Positions 38,205 through 46,345 of a DNA stretch of 64,000 nucleotides are shown piece by piece. Made by a program: the position numbers and the translations under genes. Source of the stretch: an uncultured Desulfovibrio sp. (GTDB lineage: Bacteria; Desulfobacterota; Desulfovibrionia; Desulfovibrionales; Desulfovibrionaceae); assembly GCA_913060505.1 (NCBI GenBank), contig CAJXRQ010000016.1:1-64000 (forward strand), in the 5' to 3' direction. The notes beneath the pieces were generated by a model. The model was given only the letters and a program-made list of their open reading frames with translations, was not told where the DNA came from and searched no databases. Within the stretch, counting starts at the first letter, position 1; each line of letters begins with the position of its first letter.

Positions 38205-40703
38205 TTACCCCCTGGATTCCGGAACCACATACCGGGTGGCTGGTCCCTTTCCTACCTTTTGCAGCATGTCCTTGCCCACAAACTCATTCAAATCGTAATT
38301 GGCCGTGCGTGGCGAAAGATTACCGCCAACAAGTTCCTGATACTCGCTCCGGGAAATGCCGCCACGTTTGCGAATAACTGCCCACGCCTTTTCCTGCCGG
38401 GGGTTCAATCCCAAGTTGTTCTGACGCGGAGCGGAAACCGGAATATCCTCTTTCACACCATCGTTGTCAGCTTCATTCTTCTGGAACTCTGCGCCCATGC
38501 CGGATGCCGATTCCCCTTCAAGTCGAATCTCCTCGGCCTGAATGACATCGGTTTCTGCCATGACTCCGGCACGGGTGATACTGTTCACCAGTTCCCGGAT
38601 ATTGCCAGGCCAAGAATACCCGGACAATTTACGTAGTGCACCTTTGCTCAGTTCCAACGAGCCTTGTCCGGTTAACTGCTCAGCTTGATGCAGATAGTGC
38701 AACGCCAGCAACGGAATGTTTTCCGGGTGTTCCCGCAATGCAGGAGTATGGATGGAAACAACCTTGAGCCGATAATAAAGATCTTCACGGAACAGACCGT
38801 CCTCAATCATTTCGGAAAGGTCAACGTTGGCCGCGGCTATGATACGCACATCCACGGGAACTTCCGTATCACTGCCCAGAGGCTTGATCTTGCGAATGGA
38901 CAAAGCGCGCAACAGCGATTGCTGAACCTTGGGCGAAGCTGATTGTACTTCATCCAGGAAAAGCGTACCGGACTCCGCTTCCTGAAAAGCACCGTTACGA
39001 TCATTCCGGGCTTCCGTGAATGCTCCCTTCACATGGCCGAACAAGGCATCCAACAACAAATTCTCATCCAACGCGCCGCAATTGATCGAAATGAATGGAC
39101 CATCCTTGCGCGAACTTTGACTGTGGATAGCTTCCGCTACCAGCTGCTTGCCCGTCCCGGTTTCCCCGGTAACAAGTACATCCACCTCCACTTGCGCGGC
39201 CTTGAGCACGTCATTTTTTAACTCGGTCATACGCGCACCAACACCGATAATGTCCGGCAACACACTCAAACGTACTTCATCCAGAAGGGCCTGTTCCTCG
39301 CAAAGGTCGACCGGTTCCCGCAAATTGACATTCAGAATGGCTTCATCCTTTTCGTGAATCTCCACCATCTGTCGGCTGATGCGACGAACCAAAGCGTTCA
39401 CGGAGTTTTTGAGTTCCTCTATGTCTCTGCCGCCATAAGGAATGGAGACTTCTTCAAGCGCTTCGACTTCATGCAGGGAATTCAGCTTCTCGGAAAGTTG
39501 CCGGATCGGGGAAGTAAGTTTTCTTCCCAACCACCAAATCAACATGGCTATAAGCGCAATGACCACCACGGTGACCACAAGCATCACATCAAGATAGCGG
39601 TAGCCGGCAACAACAGGTAAAATACTGCGGTCCACGCGAACACAAGCGCCATAAACAATGTCACCGCGGGTTCCGCCCTCGTGAAATACGATTGGGGCAA
39701 AGGCAAAAAAATAGTCGTTCACGGTTGAGGATGTTTCGGAGTCCTGAACGCGGACCAACCCGTTTTCTCCCTTTCTCACCTTATCCAGCATCACCCAGTA
39801 ACGGGTATGTTTGGCGTTCGGTCTGAACGCGCAACGCAATCCCGGTCGCCCGAGTGTTCCTTGATATCCCGACCGCGCTATGGACGTTGCCAGCTCGACT
39901 TCACTCTTTTGACGATTTGAGGATTCAAACAACATCCATCCATCGGTGTCCGTCACGAAGTCAAAACGCAATTCCGCACTGCGGGGAAAGGCCTTCAGAG
40001 GAGAATCCTCCGAATTGTAGAGCGAAAGAACGTTCCGAAGATCTGCAGCACGAACCGAAATCATGAGCAACCCATCATGATCAGCATCACGCATTCTGTA
40101 TGGGGTCACAAACCTGACGACCTGTTCTCTTACCATGGCATTGCCCACGCCTTGCGCAGGCATGGGGTATTCCACCTCGGCAATCTTTGAAATCCAGACC
40201 TGTCCCGGCTGCAAGTCTGCATGGTCACTTAACAGCAGCAGCGGATTCGGTTGTATGCGTGCAAACTGCCGTTCGTTCAAAACAGTTGTCTCACCATCTT
40301 TGCGAAACAACGCAATGTGATTTTGCCCACTGGGAGCAAGGTAAACAAATTCCAAATACATGTTACCGCCCGCTGCGGCCTTGTCTTCGATAAAATCACG
40401 CATAACGTCCTTGTTCAAAGATTCTTGCGCAGCAAACAACAAATCCTCTCGGACCTGATTCAAATAATGCTCCACTTCATTGGCCACAGCGACGTTCCGC
40501 AAACGAATGGACCGCTCCAGCGCAGTATGGATGTAATGGCTTGATACACTATAGTTGGCCAGCCCGGCAGCCAACAAAGTAATGATTACGGAAGGGATCA
40601 AAGCCGCCATAAGCCTTCCGCGCAGGCCAAGTCTCGACCAGAAAAATTTCCGAACCAATGGCGAACTGTTGGGGTTCTCTCCGACTTTCTCAGCTTCGTG
40701 CAT
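38205..40703 (-). CDS. Membrane-bound sigma-54 activator (sensor-HAMP-AAA+-winged helix)
   Basis: The protein is 832 residues from ATG 40703, preceded by GGAGG. TM1 is at about 31-50, a large Cache-like periplasmic sensor at 52-365, TM2 at 370-390, then HAMP. The AAA+ domain (about 485-720) has Walker A GETGTGKQ, Walker B GTLFLDEV and the arginine-finger region FREDLYYRL. The sigma-54 contact loop reads GAFTEA instead of GAFTGA. The C-terminus lacks the usual Fis-type helix-turn-helix; it ends in a winged-helix-like domain (RQEKAWAVIRKRGGISRSEYQELVGGNLSPRTANYDL, positions about 765-828). It is divergent from a Cache kinase with a sigma-54 promoter. I infer that it drives that kinase and the operon beyond. 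Confidence 0.9.
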   Translation of the reverse strand: MHEAEKVGENPNSSPLVRKFFWSRLGLRGRLMAALIPSVIITLLAAGLANYSVSSHYIHTALERSIRLRNVAVANEVEHYLNQVREDLLFAAQESLNKDVMRDFIEDKAAAGGNMYLEFVYLAPSGQNHIALFRKDGETTVLNERQFARIQPNPLLLLSDHADLQPGQVWISKIAEVEYPMPAQGVGNAMVREQVVRFVTPYRMRDADHDGLLMISVRAADLRNVLSLYNSEDSPLKAFPRSAELRFDFVTDTDGWMLFESSNRQKSEVELATSIARSGYQGTLGRPGLRCAFRPNAKHTRYWVMLDKVRKGENGLVRVQDSETSSTVNDYFFAFAPIVFHEGGTRGDIVYGACVRVDRSILPVVAGYRYLDVMLVVTVVVIALIAMLIWWLGRKLTSPIRQLSEKLNSLHEVEALEEVSIPYGGRDIEELKNSVNALVRRISRQMVEIHEKDEAILNVNLREPVDLCEEQALLDEVRLSVLPDIIGVGARMTELKNDVLKAAQVEVDVLVTGETGTGKQLVAEAIHSQSSRKDGPFISINCGALDENLLLDALFGHVKGAFTEARNDRNGAFQEAESGTLFLDEVQSASPKVQQSLLRALSIRKIKPLGSDTEVPVDVRIIAAANVDLSEMIEDGLFREDLYYRLKVVSIHTPALREHPENIPLLALHYLHQAEQLTGQGSLELSKGALRKLSGYSWPGNIRELVNSITRAGVMAETDVIQAEEIRLEGESASGMGAEFQKNEADNDGVKEDIPVSAPRQNNLGLNPRQEKAWAVIRKRGGISRSEYQELVGGNLSPRTANYDLNEFVGKDMLQKVGKGPATRYVVPESRG

Positions 40704-40740
40704 TGTAAACGCCTCCGGATTATTTACTCCCACCATATCT

Positions 40741-40760
40741 CGCAATTATTGCGCAACAAA
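40741..40760. promoter_or_regulatory. Candidate upstream activator site 1
   Basis: A perfect inverted repeat CGCAAT-T-ATTGCG (40741-40753) is embedded in ATTGCGCAACAAA (40748-40760). The same 13-mer with one change occurs before the second sigma-54 promoter. It lies 57 bp upstream of the -24 box of the kinase gene and 38 bp upstream of the activator start, so it could serve activation in one direction and autoregulation in the other. Confidence 0.5.
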
Positions 40761-40816
40761 TAAAATGTCAACGAGCACATACTTTTTCTCCGGTGCCAAA
40801 AACAAAAAAACGCGCA

Positions 40817-40832
40817 TGGTACAAGCATTGCA
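40817..40832 (+). promoter_or_regulatory. Sigma-54 promoter of the Cache kinase gene
   Basis: TGGTACAAGCATTGCA agrees with TGGCACRNNNNTTGCW at all but the fourth base. It is 86 bases upstream of the kinase ATG, a spacing similar to the perfect promoter at 42736, and shares an upstream motif with it. Confidence 0.65.
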
Positions 40833-40917
40833 AAATATCGTCCACAAACATGAACGCGCACACGCAAAATGCGACATCCAGCATTGAAACTGTACGCAAA
40901 AGCGCGGAGAGAAGCGG

Positions 40918-42588
40918 ATGCAATCCGATATGTACACGGACGTACGCAAAAGACTTTTGACTGTAATGATTCTAGTCCCACTGATACCATTCGCCGCATC
41001 CTTGGCGATTGGATACAGCTCCTACAAATCATCCATGCGGCAGGCAGCACTGGAGCGGGCCGAACGCATTGCGGACAGTCACGCAGCTCTGATCGGCTCT
41101 TTCCTCAATGAACGAAAAACCGATCTCGACGTGATTCTCGCAACCATCGGGGAGCAGCATCTGGCCAGCCCCGGGCGGCTCGCATCCATTCTGGCATCGC
41201 TACAACGAACATCCTTGGCTTTCATAGATCTCGGACTCACTAATCAGGACGGATTGCAGGTGGCATATGCAGGGCCTTTCGATCTGACAGGAAAAAACTA
41301 CAAACAATCAAAATGGTTCAAGCAGACATGCGCCCACGGCAGTTTCGTGAGCAGTGTCTACATGGGATACCGGCACCAACCCCATTTCGTCGTTGCGGTA
41401 ATGGCCCGGCAAAACGGCGAGTCGTGGATTCTTCGCGCCACAGTGGATCAGGATCTTTTCGGCAATCTTGTGGAAGGAGTCAGCATCGGGGCCACAGGCG
41501 AAGCATATATCGTAAACGACCTTGGAGAATTGCAGACGGAAAAGCGTTCTGGTGGAGCATTATTGGAAAAGGAACAGGGCCTTGTACCGACAATTTCCCA
41601 GAACGCCAAAAGCAGTGGAACGTTCGGACAATTCATATATGCAACCACTCCGCTCAATAACAACATGTGGCGATTGGTGGTTCGCCAAAACACCAGTGAA
41701 GCTCTGCAAGAATTGGATTGGGCTGCCCTGTGTATCGCCGTGGTCAGTTTACTTGGCGGCGGATTCATTCTGATTCTCGCATTCACGGTCAGCAACAGAC
41801 TCATTCACATGCTGCACAGCAAGGAGCACGAACGGGTTGAAATGGAAACGCACCTCATGCGCGCTGCGCGGTTGGCAGAACTCGGTGAGATGTCCGCCGG
41901 ATTCGCGCATGAAATCAACAACCCCTTGCAAATCATGAAAAGTGAAATCGCGCTCATGGAAATGGTCTCGGAAGAAGCGGGGATGGATGCCCCCATTCAG
42001 GAAGAACAGAAAGCCACAATATTGGATGGATTGCATCAACTGGGAAAACAAATTGACCGTTGCGCTTCCATCACCCGTTCCATACTCAAATTCGGCCGTC
42101 ATACCGGCCCCGAGATCACAGACGTCAACCTTTCCGAGTTTCTGCCAGAGCTTTGCGAAATAACCAAACGAAAGGCCGAAGTGTCGGGAATTGAATTCTC
42201 ATGCTCGGTTCCTGAAGGAATCCCGACAGTTCGACTCGATGCCGGGCAACTGCAACAGGTAATGCTCAACCTGATGAATAACGCCATTCAGGCCATTGAA
42301 GAACGCCATGGCAATGAAGGCGGTCAACTCAAAGTAGCCGTAAAAAAAACGGACGAAAACCATATAAAACTACTGGTGCAGGACAACGGCAAGGGAATAC
42401 GTTCTGAAAATCTGGAACGCATATTCAATCCGTTCTTCACCACGAAGCCTCCGGGAAAGGGAACAGGGCTTGGACTTTCCATTTGCCATGCCATCATTGA
42501 TGCCATGGGCGGTATCATGGAAGTATCAAGCGCCAGAAACAAAGGGACATCTTTCACCATTTCACTGCCAATAAAGGCTGTCGGCTAA
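40918..42588 (+). CDS. Cache-domain membrane histidine kinase
   Basis: This protein has 556 residues. TM1 is at about 13-33, a periplasmic Cache sensor at 40-262 (FIDLGLTNQDGLQVAYAGPF, SSVYMGYRHQPHFVVAVM), TM2 at about 267-290. The core has ELGEMSAGFAHEINNPLQI with His331, the N box NLMNNAIQAIEE, DNGKGIRSENLERIF and GTGLGLSICHAI. This is the NtrB-like HisKA type without a receiver. It is clearly paralogous to the kinase at 50056: the same layout and shared phrases such as FIDLG, YMGYR/FMGFR with PHFxxAV, and GESWILRAT/GERSWVLRAT. It has its own sigma-54 promoter and terminator. The four receivers downstream are the obvious partners. Confidence 0.92.
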   Translation: MQSDMYTDVRKRLLTVMILVPLIPFAASLAIGYSSYKSSMRQAALERAERIADSHAALIGSFLNERKTDLDVILATIGEQHLASPGRLASILASLQRTSLAFIDLGLTNQDGLQVAYAGPFDLTGKNYKQSKWFKQTCAHGSFVSSVYMGYRHQPHFVVAVMARQNGESWILRATVDQDLFGNLVEGVSIGATGEAYIVNDLGELQTEKRSGGALLEKEQGLVPTISQNAKSSGTFGQFIYATTPLNNNMWRLVVRQNTSEALQELDWAALCIAVVSLLGGGFILILAFTVSNRLIHMLHSKEHERVEMETHLMRAARLAELGEMSAGFAHEINNPLQIMKSEIALMEMVSEEAGMDAPIQEEQKATILDGLHQLGKQIDRCASITRSILKFGRHTGPEITDVNLSEFLPELCEITKRKAEVSGIEFSCSVPEGIPTVRLDAGQLQQVMLNLMNNAIQAIEERHGNEGGQLKVAVKKTDENHIKLLVQDNGKGIRSENLERIFNPFFTTKPPGKGTGLGLSICHAIIDAMGGIMEVSSARNKGTSFTISLPIKAVG

Positions 42589-42615
42589 CTTCCACGGTCG
42601 ACAACTCCTCCCCTG

Positions 42616-42650
42616 GGCGGTGCTCTCATAGAGAGCGCCGCCTCTTTTTT
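42616..42650 (+). terminator. Rho-independent terminator after the Cache kinase
   Basis: GGCGGTGCTCTC and GAGAGCGCCGCC pair over 12 bp (one G-T) around a 3-base loop, followed by TCTTTTTT. It separates the kinase gene from the next operon. Confidence 0.92.
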
Positions 42651-42665
42651 GTGACACCAGGAGAG

Positions 42666-42686
42666 TGCGAAAAATTGCGCGACAAA
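42666..42686. promoter_or_regulatory. Candidate upstream activator site 2
   Basis: ATTGCGCGACAAA (42674-42686) matches site 1 at 12 of 13 bases and is preceded by a less perfect dyad half (TGCGAAAA). It ends 50 bp before the -24 box, within the range usual for sigma-54 activators. Confidence 0.5.
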
Positions 42687-42735
42687 CCTATATCGCATTA
42701 TTAAATAAGATACTAAAATAATTGTATAAAAATTA

Positions 42736-42751
42736 TGGCACACGCATTGCT
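42736..42751 (+). promoter_or_regulatory. Perfect-consensus sigma-54 promoter of the nine-gene operon
   Basis: TGGCACACGCATTGCT fits TGGCACRNNNNTTGCW at every defined base. Transcription would start near 42762, about 80 bases before the first receiver's ATG at 42843. It also shows that the open frame continuing upstream to 42735 cannot be the coding start. Confidence 0.85.
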
Positions 42752-42842
42752 TTTAGAGAAAGAACAACACACGACCTTGCAAGAAAAAAAGGCTTTCAGA
42801 CCAAACAATGAGACAAAAAAATCGAAAGCAGGTTGGAGCAAC

Positions 42843-43256
42843 ATGACAACGGAAATGATGACCATTCTTTTGGTGGACGATGAGGAACGCCTCCTCGAAA
42901 CCACGAAAAAGCTGTTTGAAAAAATGAACATTCAGGTTTTCACCGCGCAAAGTGGCCAGCAGGCCCTGAACATGGTGGAGACTCATGGTGTGGACGTCAT
43001 TTTCCTGGATGTAAAAATGCCGGGGTTCGACGGAATGCAGACTCTTCGGGAGATCAAGAGAATCAATCCTCTGGCGGAAGTCATCATTCTAACCGGGCAT
43101 GCGACGATGGAAGATGCTGTGGAAGGACTCAAACTTGGCGCAATGGACTTTCTCATCAAGCCGCTGAGCATGAAGGAAATGCTCAAAAAGGCAGAGGAAG
43201 CGTTCGAAAAAGTCAAACGCCACAGCGTTCTGCTGCAATCGATGAAAAAGGACTGA
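42843..43256 (+). CDS. Single-domain response regulator (receiver 1 of operon)
   Basis: This 137-residue receiver has no output domain: ILLVDDEERLLE, phospho-acceptor Asp in VIFLDVKMPGFDG, Thr in IILTGHA, Lys in FLIKPL. The start ATG 42843 follows TTGGAG. It is the first gene after the perfect sigma-54 promoter. It belongs to a set of four paralogous receivers in the operon that share a KM(P/G)G loop and LTGHA/G strand. Without a DNA-binding domain it must act by protein contact or serve as a phosphate relay or sink. Confidence 0.92.
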   Translation: MTTEMMTILLVDDEERLLETTKKLFEKMNIQVFTAQSGQQALNMVETHGVDVIFLDVKMPGFDGMQTLREIKRINPLAEVIILTGHATMEDAVEGLKLGAMDFLIKPLSMKEMLKKAEEAFEKVKRHSVLLQSMKKD

Positions 43257-43307
43257 GAATTTCTGAGGCACGGGCCTTGGGAGGCACATCAATTGAGGAG
43301 GCATCAT

Positions 43308-44207
43308 ATGTCGAAGATACGGATTCTCATGGTCGATGACGAGGAGCGCTTCCGTACCATCACGTCCAAAATACTCGAACGAAAAGGTTTCGAGACCATT
43401 GTGGCCGAAAGTGGTGAGTTAGCGCTCGAGAAATTGTCCGAATCGCCGGACGTCGTGGTTCTTGACATGAAAATGGGGGGAATGGACGGCCATGAAACCC
43501 TGCGGGAGATCAAGAAACTACATCCCAATCTTCCGGTCATCATGTTGACCGGTCACGGAGCAAAACCCAGCGCACAACAGGCGTTGGATGAAGGTGCGTT
43601 CGATTATCTGGCCAAGCCGTGCGATATAGATCTGCTCGCGGCCAAAATTCAGGATGCCCTGCTGGACAAAGGAGATACTCCCCGCAGAGAAAAACTGGTC
43701 CGGGACATCATGATTCCGGTTTCCAGTTACACGTCCATCTCGGAAGACAGCACAGTAAAGCAGGCCATCGCAGAGTTGGAAAAGATGCAACGTTCATTGC
43801 AGGCAACGAACCGCCTCATGGATACCGGACATCGCTCCCTGCTTGTTTTCGGCAAGAACGGCGAACTTGCCGGAATTCTTTCGCCTCGGGATCTCATTCG
43901 AGCAACACGCCCCGCGTACCTTTCGGCTCCAAGACCTTCCATGGCGGACACCCTGCAATATTCCACCATGTTCTGGGAGGGACTGTTTTCCAGCCGCGTT
44001 CGCGAAATCATGAACCTTGAAGTTGCCGAGGTTATGTCCGGGCGGCCGCCGCAGATCGATGCGGACACGAACCTGATGGAAGCCGCAGACGCCATGTCCA
44101 ACGAACGACGCAGGCGTGTGGCGGTAATGGAAAACGGCAGAATCATCGGCGTAGTCCGGGAACAGGAACTGTTCTACGAGATTGCGTCCATCATCTCCAA
44201 CAGCTGA
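43308..44207 (+). CDS. Response regulator with a CBS-domain pair
   Basis: The protein is 299 residues from ATG 43308 behind GAGGAGG. The receiver (1-125) has LMVDDEERF, VVLDMKMGGMDG (Gly where Pro is usual) and YLAKPC. The remainder (about 130-299) is a tandem CBS module: VRDIMIPVSSYTSISEDSTVKQAI ... LLVFGKNGELAGILSPRDLI and EVMSGRPPQIDADTNLMEAADAM ... VAVMENGRIIGVVREQELF. CBS pairs (Bateman modules) bind adenine nucleotides, so this could join phosphorylation and energy state. It lies directly before the DASS transporter gene, 36 bases away; regulation of that transporter is a reasonable guess. Confidence 0.92.
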   Translation: MSKIRILMVDDEERFRTITSKILERKGFETIVAESGELALEKLSESPDVVVLDMKMGGMDGHETLREIKKLHPNLPVIMLTGHGAKPSAQQALDEGAFDYLAKPCDIDLLAAKIQDALLDKGDTPRREKLVRDIMIPVSSYTSISEDSTVKQAIAELEKMQRSLQATNRLMDTGHRSLLVFGKNGELAGILSPRDLIRATRPAYLSAPRPSMADTLQYSTMFWEGLFSSRVREIMNLEVAEVMSGRPPQIDADTNLMEAADAMSNERRRRVAVMENGRIIGVVREQELFYEIASIISNS

Positions 44208-44243
44208 CGGCTGCCAGACTTCGAACAGGAAAAGAGGTACTCA

Positions 44244-46100
44244 ATGTCCCAAGCAAAGAATACCAAAAAAGCTACCGGTTACGACAAATATGTCGACTGG
44301 AAGCTTTTCGCCATACCAGTCGTATTGTTTTTTGCCATCCTCGTCCTGCCGACTCCAAGCGGCATGAAGCGTGTTGGCACACAGTACCAGGTCGGTCCCA
44401 AGAAAGTTATCAGTTTTCTGTGTGAAGAACTCTTCCAGAAAAGTAGTTCCGACACCGAACAGTGGCAATTGCTCACCGCCCAGATGATGGAACGCAACAT
44501 GCGCATGGGCGCGTTAACTCGGGACCGTTTCATGAAACGAAGCGCCAAGTGGTGCAAAAAGTATAAGATTTCTACCACAGATACCAACCTCAAACGGGCG
44601 AAAAATTATGTTCAGGAAAATCTCACGCCCGAAAAATTCAATCAAATCATGAAGGCCAGCTTCGATTTGCGCATGAAGAAGCTCAACTACGACTCGCTCT
44701 CGGGCAAAGACAAGACGATGGCCGACAAGGGAGCCTGGCACATCAAGGTCGCCATAGCCATGGTCGTATTTGTTGTCTTTTGCTTCATGACAGAGTGCAT
44801 TCCCCTGCCGGGCGTGGCATTCTGCATCGGGCTGATTCTAGTATTCGCCGGAGTGGTTACGCGCAAGCAGGTGGCCATGTTCTACTGGTCCGATGCCGTC
44901 TGGTTCATCATGGGGTCGCTCATGTTTGCCGCAGCGTTCGTCAAGACCGGGGTGGACAAACGAATGTGCCTGCTCATGTTCAAAAAGCTGGCGGTCCCCA
45001 ACGTACGATGGATCACGCTCATATTCTTCCTTGTGATCTCGCCGCTGGCTGCATTCATCTCGGACCACGCACTGGCTGCAATGTTCCTGCCCATCGGTAT
45101 GCTGCTCTATCAAAACAGTCTTACCGAGGAAATTCCCGAGGACAAGGAACTGGCGAAAATGCTCATGATCGCCATTGCCATGGCCTGTAACATCGGTGGT
45201 CCTGGCGCACCTTCCGGCGGCGCACGAAACGTAATCATGATGACTTACCTCACGGATATGTTCGGCTTCGACATCGGATATTTCCAATGGGTCACCTACT
45301 GCTTTCCGTTCGTAATCGTCATGATACCGATTACATGGTTGGCAGTTAACACACTCTTTAAGCCCCGCATCAAGTCGCTTGCCCCGGCAATGCGCCACCT
45401 TGAGAATGAAATAGGCAAGATGGGCAAGTGGAACAGAAACCAGATTTGGGCCGTTATCATCTTCATAGTCATGGTTTGGGGATGGTTCACAGAAAAGATC
45501 TTCTTCAACATGGGCATCTATCCCGTGCGTCTGGGAATCGGCGTCATTGCGGTTGCCGGTGCCGTGGCATACCTGTTGGCCGGTGTTGTCAACTGGCGCG
45601 ACTATCATGAAAAGGTCGACTGGGGTGTGGTCTGGCTCTATGCAGGTGCCATCATCTTCGGGCGCACTTTGGATAGCACTGGCGCTGCATACTGGCTGGC
45701 CGACTCCGTAGTCAACCTGCTGGCACCATTCGGTATGGATCAAGGTCTGCCGCTGATGCTGACTTCAAACGGATTGACGGCAGTGCTCACCAACCTCATG
45801 GCAGACGGACCAGCTGCAGCGGCTGTAGGCCCCATCACCTTGAACATGGCAGGCATCGTCCATCCGGGCACGACATTCCTGCCCTTCATGGCTATGGCCA
45901 CGGCTATCGCATCGTCCTTCGCATATTGCCTTATCATAGGCACACCGCCCAACGCCATCGTCTATGCTTCCGGATATCTGGAACCCAAGGACTATCTGCG
46001 CGTGGGCATTCCCATGTGGTTTGTAGCAAACATCGTCGTGATACTGGTCACGGCCGTGTATTGGGCTTGGCGAGGATTCAGCGGATTGCCGGGATTCTGA
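44244..46100 (+). CDS. DASS (SLC13) family sodium/anion symporter with an inserted soluble domain
   Basis: This 618-residue membrane protein has about 11-12 helices. The first is at about 19-38 (LFAIPVVLFFAILVLP). Then comes a non-hydrophobic stretch of about 125 residues (40-165), rich in Lys, Met and Phe (MMERNMRMGALTRDRFMKR, ENLTPEKFNQIMKASFDLRMKK), before the family core starts at GAWHIKVAIAMVVFVVF. Core marks: TECIPLPGVAFCIG, FISDHALAAMFLPIG, NIGGPGAPSGGARNVI and the C-terminal GTPPNAIVYASGYL, which holds the second substrate-binding hairpin. DASS carriers import sulfate, di- or tricarboxylates. The substrate here is not readable. The insert is not part of the usual 450-500-residue DASS protein. 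Confidence 0.92.
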   Translation: MSQAKNTKKATGYDKYVDWKLFAIPVVLFFAILVLPTPSGMKRVGTQYQVGPKKVISFLCEELFQKSSSDTEQWQLLTAQMMERNMRMGALTRDRFMKRSAKWCKKYKISTTDTNLKRAKNYVQENLTPEKFNQIMKASFDLRMKKLNYDSLSGKDKTMADKGAWHIKVAIAMVVFVVFCFMTECIPLPGVAFCIGLILVFAGVVTRKQVAMFYWSDAVWFIMGSLMFAAAFVKTGVDKRMCLLMFKKLAVPNVRWITLIFFLVISPLAAFISDHALAAMFLPIGMLLYQNSLTEEIPEDKELAKMLMIAIAMACNIGGPGAPSGGARNVIMMTYLTDMFGFDIGYFQWVTYCFPFVIVMIPITWLAVNTLFKPRIKSLAPAMRHLENEIGKMGKWNRNQIWAVIIFIVMVWGWFTEKIFFNMGIYPVRLGIGVIAVAGAVAYLLAGVVNWRDYHEKVDWGVVWLYAGAIIFGRTLDSTGAAYWLADSVVNLLAPFGMDQGLPLMLTSNGLTAVLTNLMADGPAAAAVGPITLNMAGIVHPGTTFLPFMAMATAIASSFAYCLIIGTPPNAIVYASGYLEPKDYLRVGIPMWFVANIVVILVTAVYWAWRGFSGLPGF

Positions 46101-46120
46101 CCATAGCCGCCATGATACTG

Positions 46121-46143
46121 GGGCGGCGGTTCTGCCGCCGCCC
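46121..46143 (+). promoter_or_regulatory. Intercistronic hairpin after the transporter gene
   Basis: GGGCGGCGG and CCGCCGCCC form a 9-bp all-GC stem with a 5-base loop and no U run. Within an operon this is more likely a message-stabilising or processing element than a terminator. Confidence 0.65.
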
Positions 46144-46173
46144 AAACCACCATCAGATCGGGAGCAAAAAGAT

Positions 46174-46341
46174 ATGTTCAAACCACTGGAAGATAAAACC
46201 GCAAAGCAAATACATCATGAACATGGTGTGACCTACTTCAGCCGCAGAATGGAGCGCACCATATTTTTCATCATGACCGTCGGCATGCTTCTCTGGGGAT
46301 TCTATGAAAAATTCGTAGCAACAGGGACTCTTGGAGGATAA
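46174..46341 (+). CDS. Small single-helix membrane protein (55 aa)
   Basis: An open frame from ATG 46174, with GGAG nine bases upstream, encodes MFKPLEDKTAKQIHHEHGVT, then SRRMERTIFFIMTVGMLLWGFYEKF and a short tail. One membrane helix spans about 29-49, preceded by a positively charged stretch, so the N-terminus should be cytoplasmic. Its last codons contain the ribosome binding site (GGAGG) of the next gene, whose start follows four bases after the stop. That tight fit supports real translation. It is easily missed because of its size. I infer a subunit or regulator of the adjacent transporter or Yip1-like protein. I do not recognise a family. Confidence 0.75.
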   Translation: MFKPLEDKTAKQIHHEHGVTYFSRRMERTIFFIMTVGMLLWGFYEKFVATGTLGG

Positions 46342-46345
46342 GGCC

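Noticed and set aside
42735-42842. N-terminal extension of the first receiver to 42735
   Set aside because: The extension contains the sigma-54 promoter and codes for a basic, low-complexity leader; a ribosome binding site exists before 42843.
44838-45743. A 301-codon minus-strand frame inside the DASS transporter gene
   Set aside because: It is a His- and Asp-rich shadow of transmembrane codons; the plus-strand frame has family motifs.
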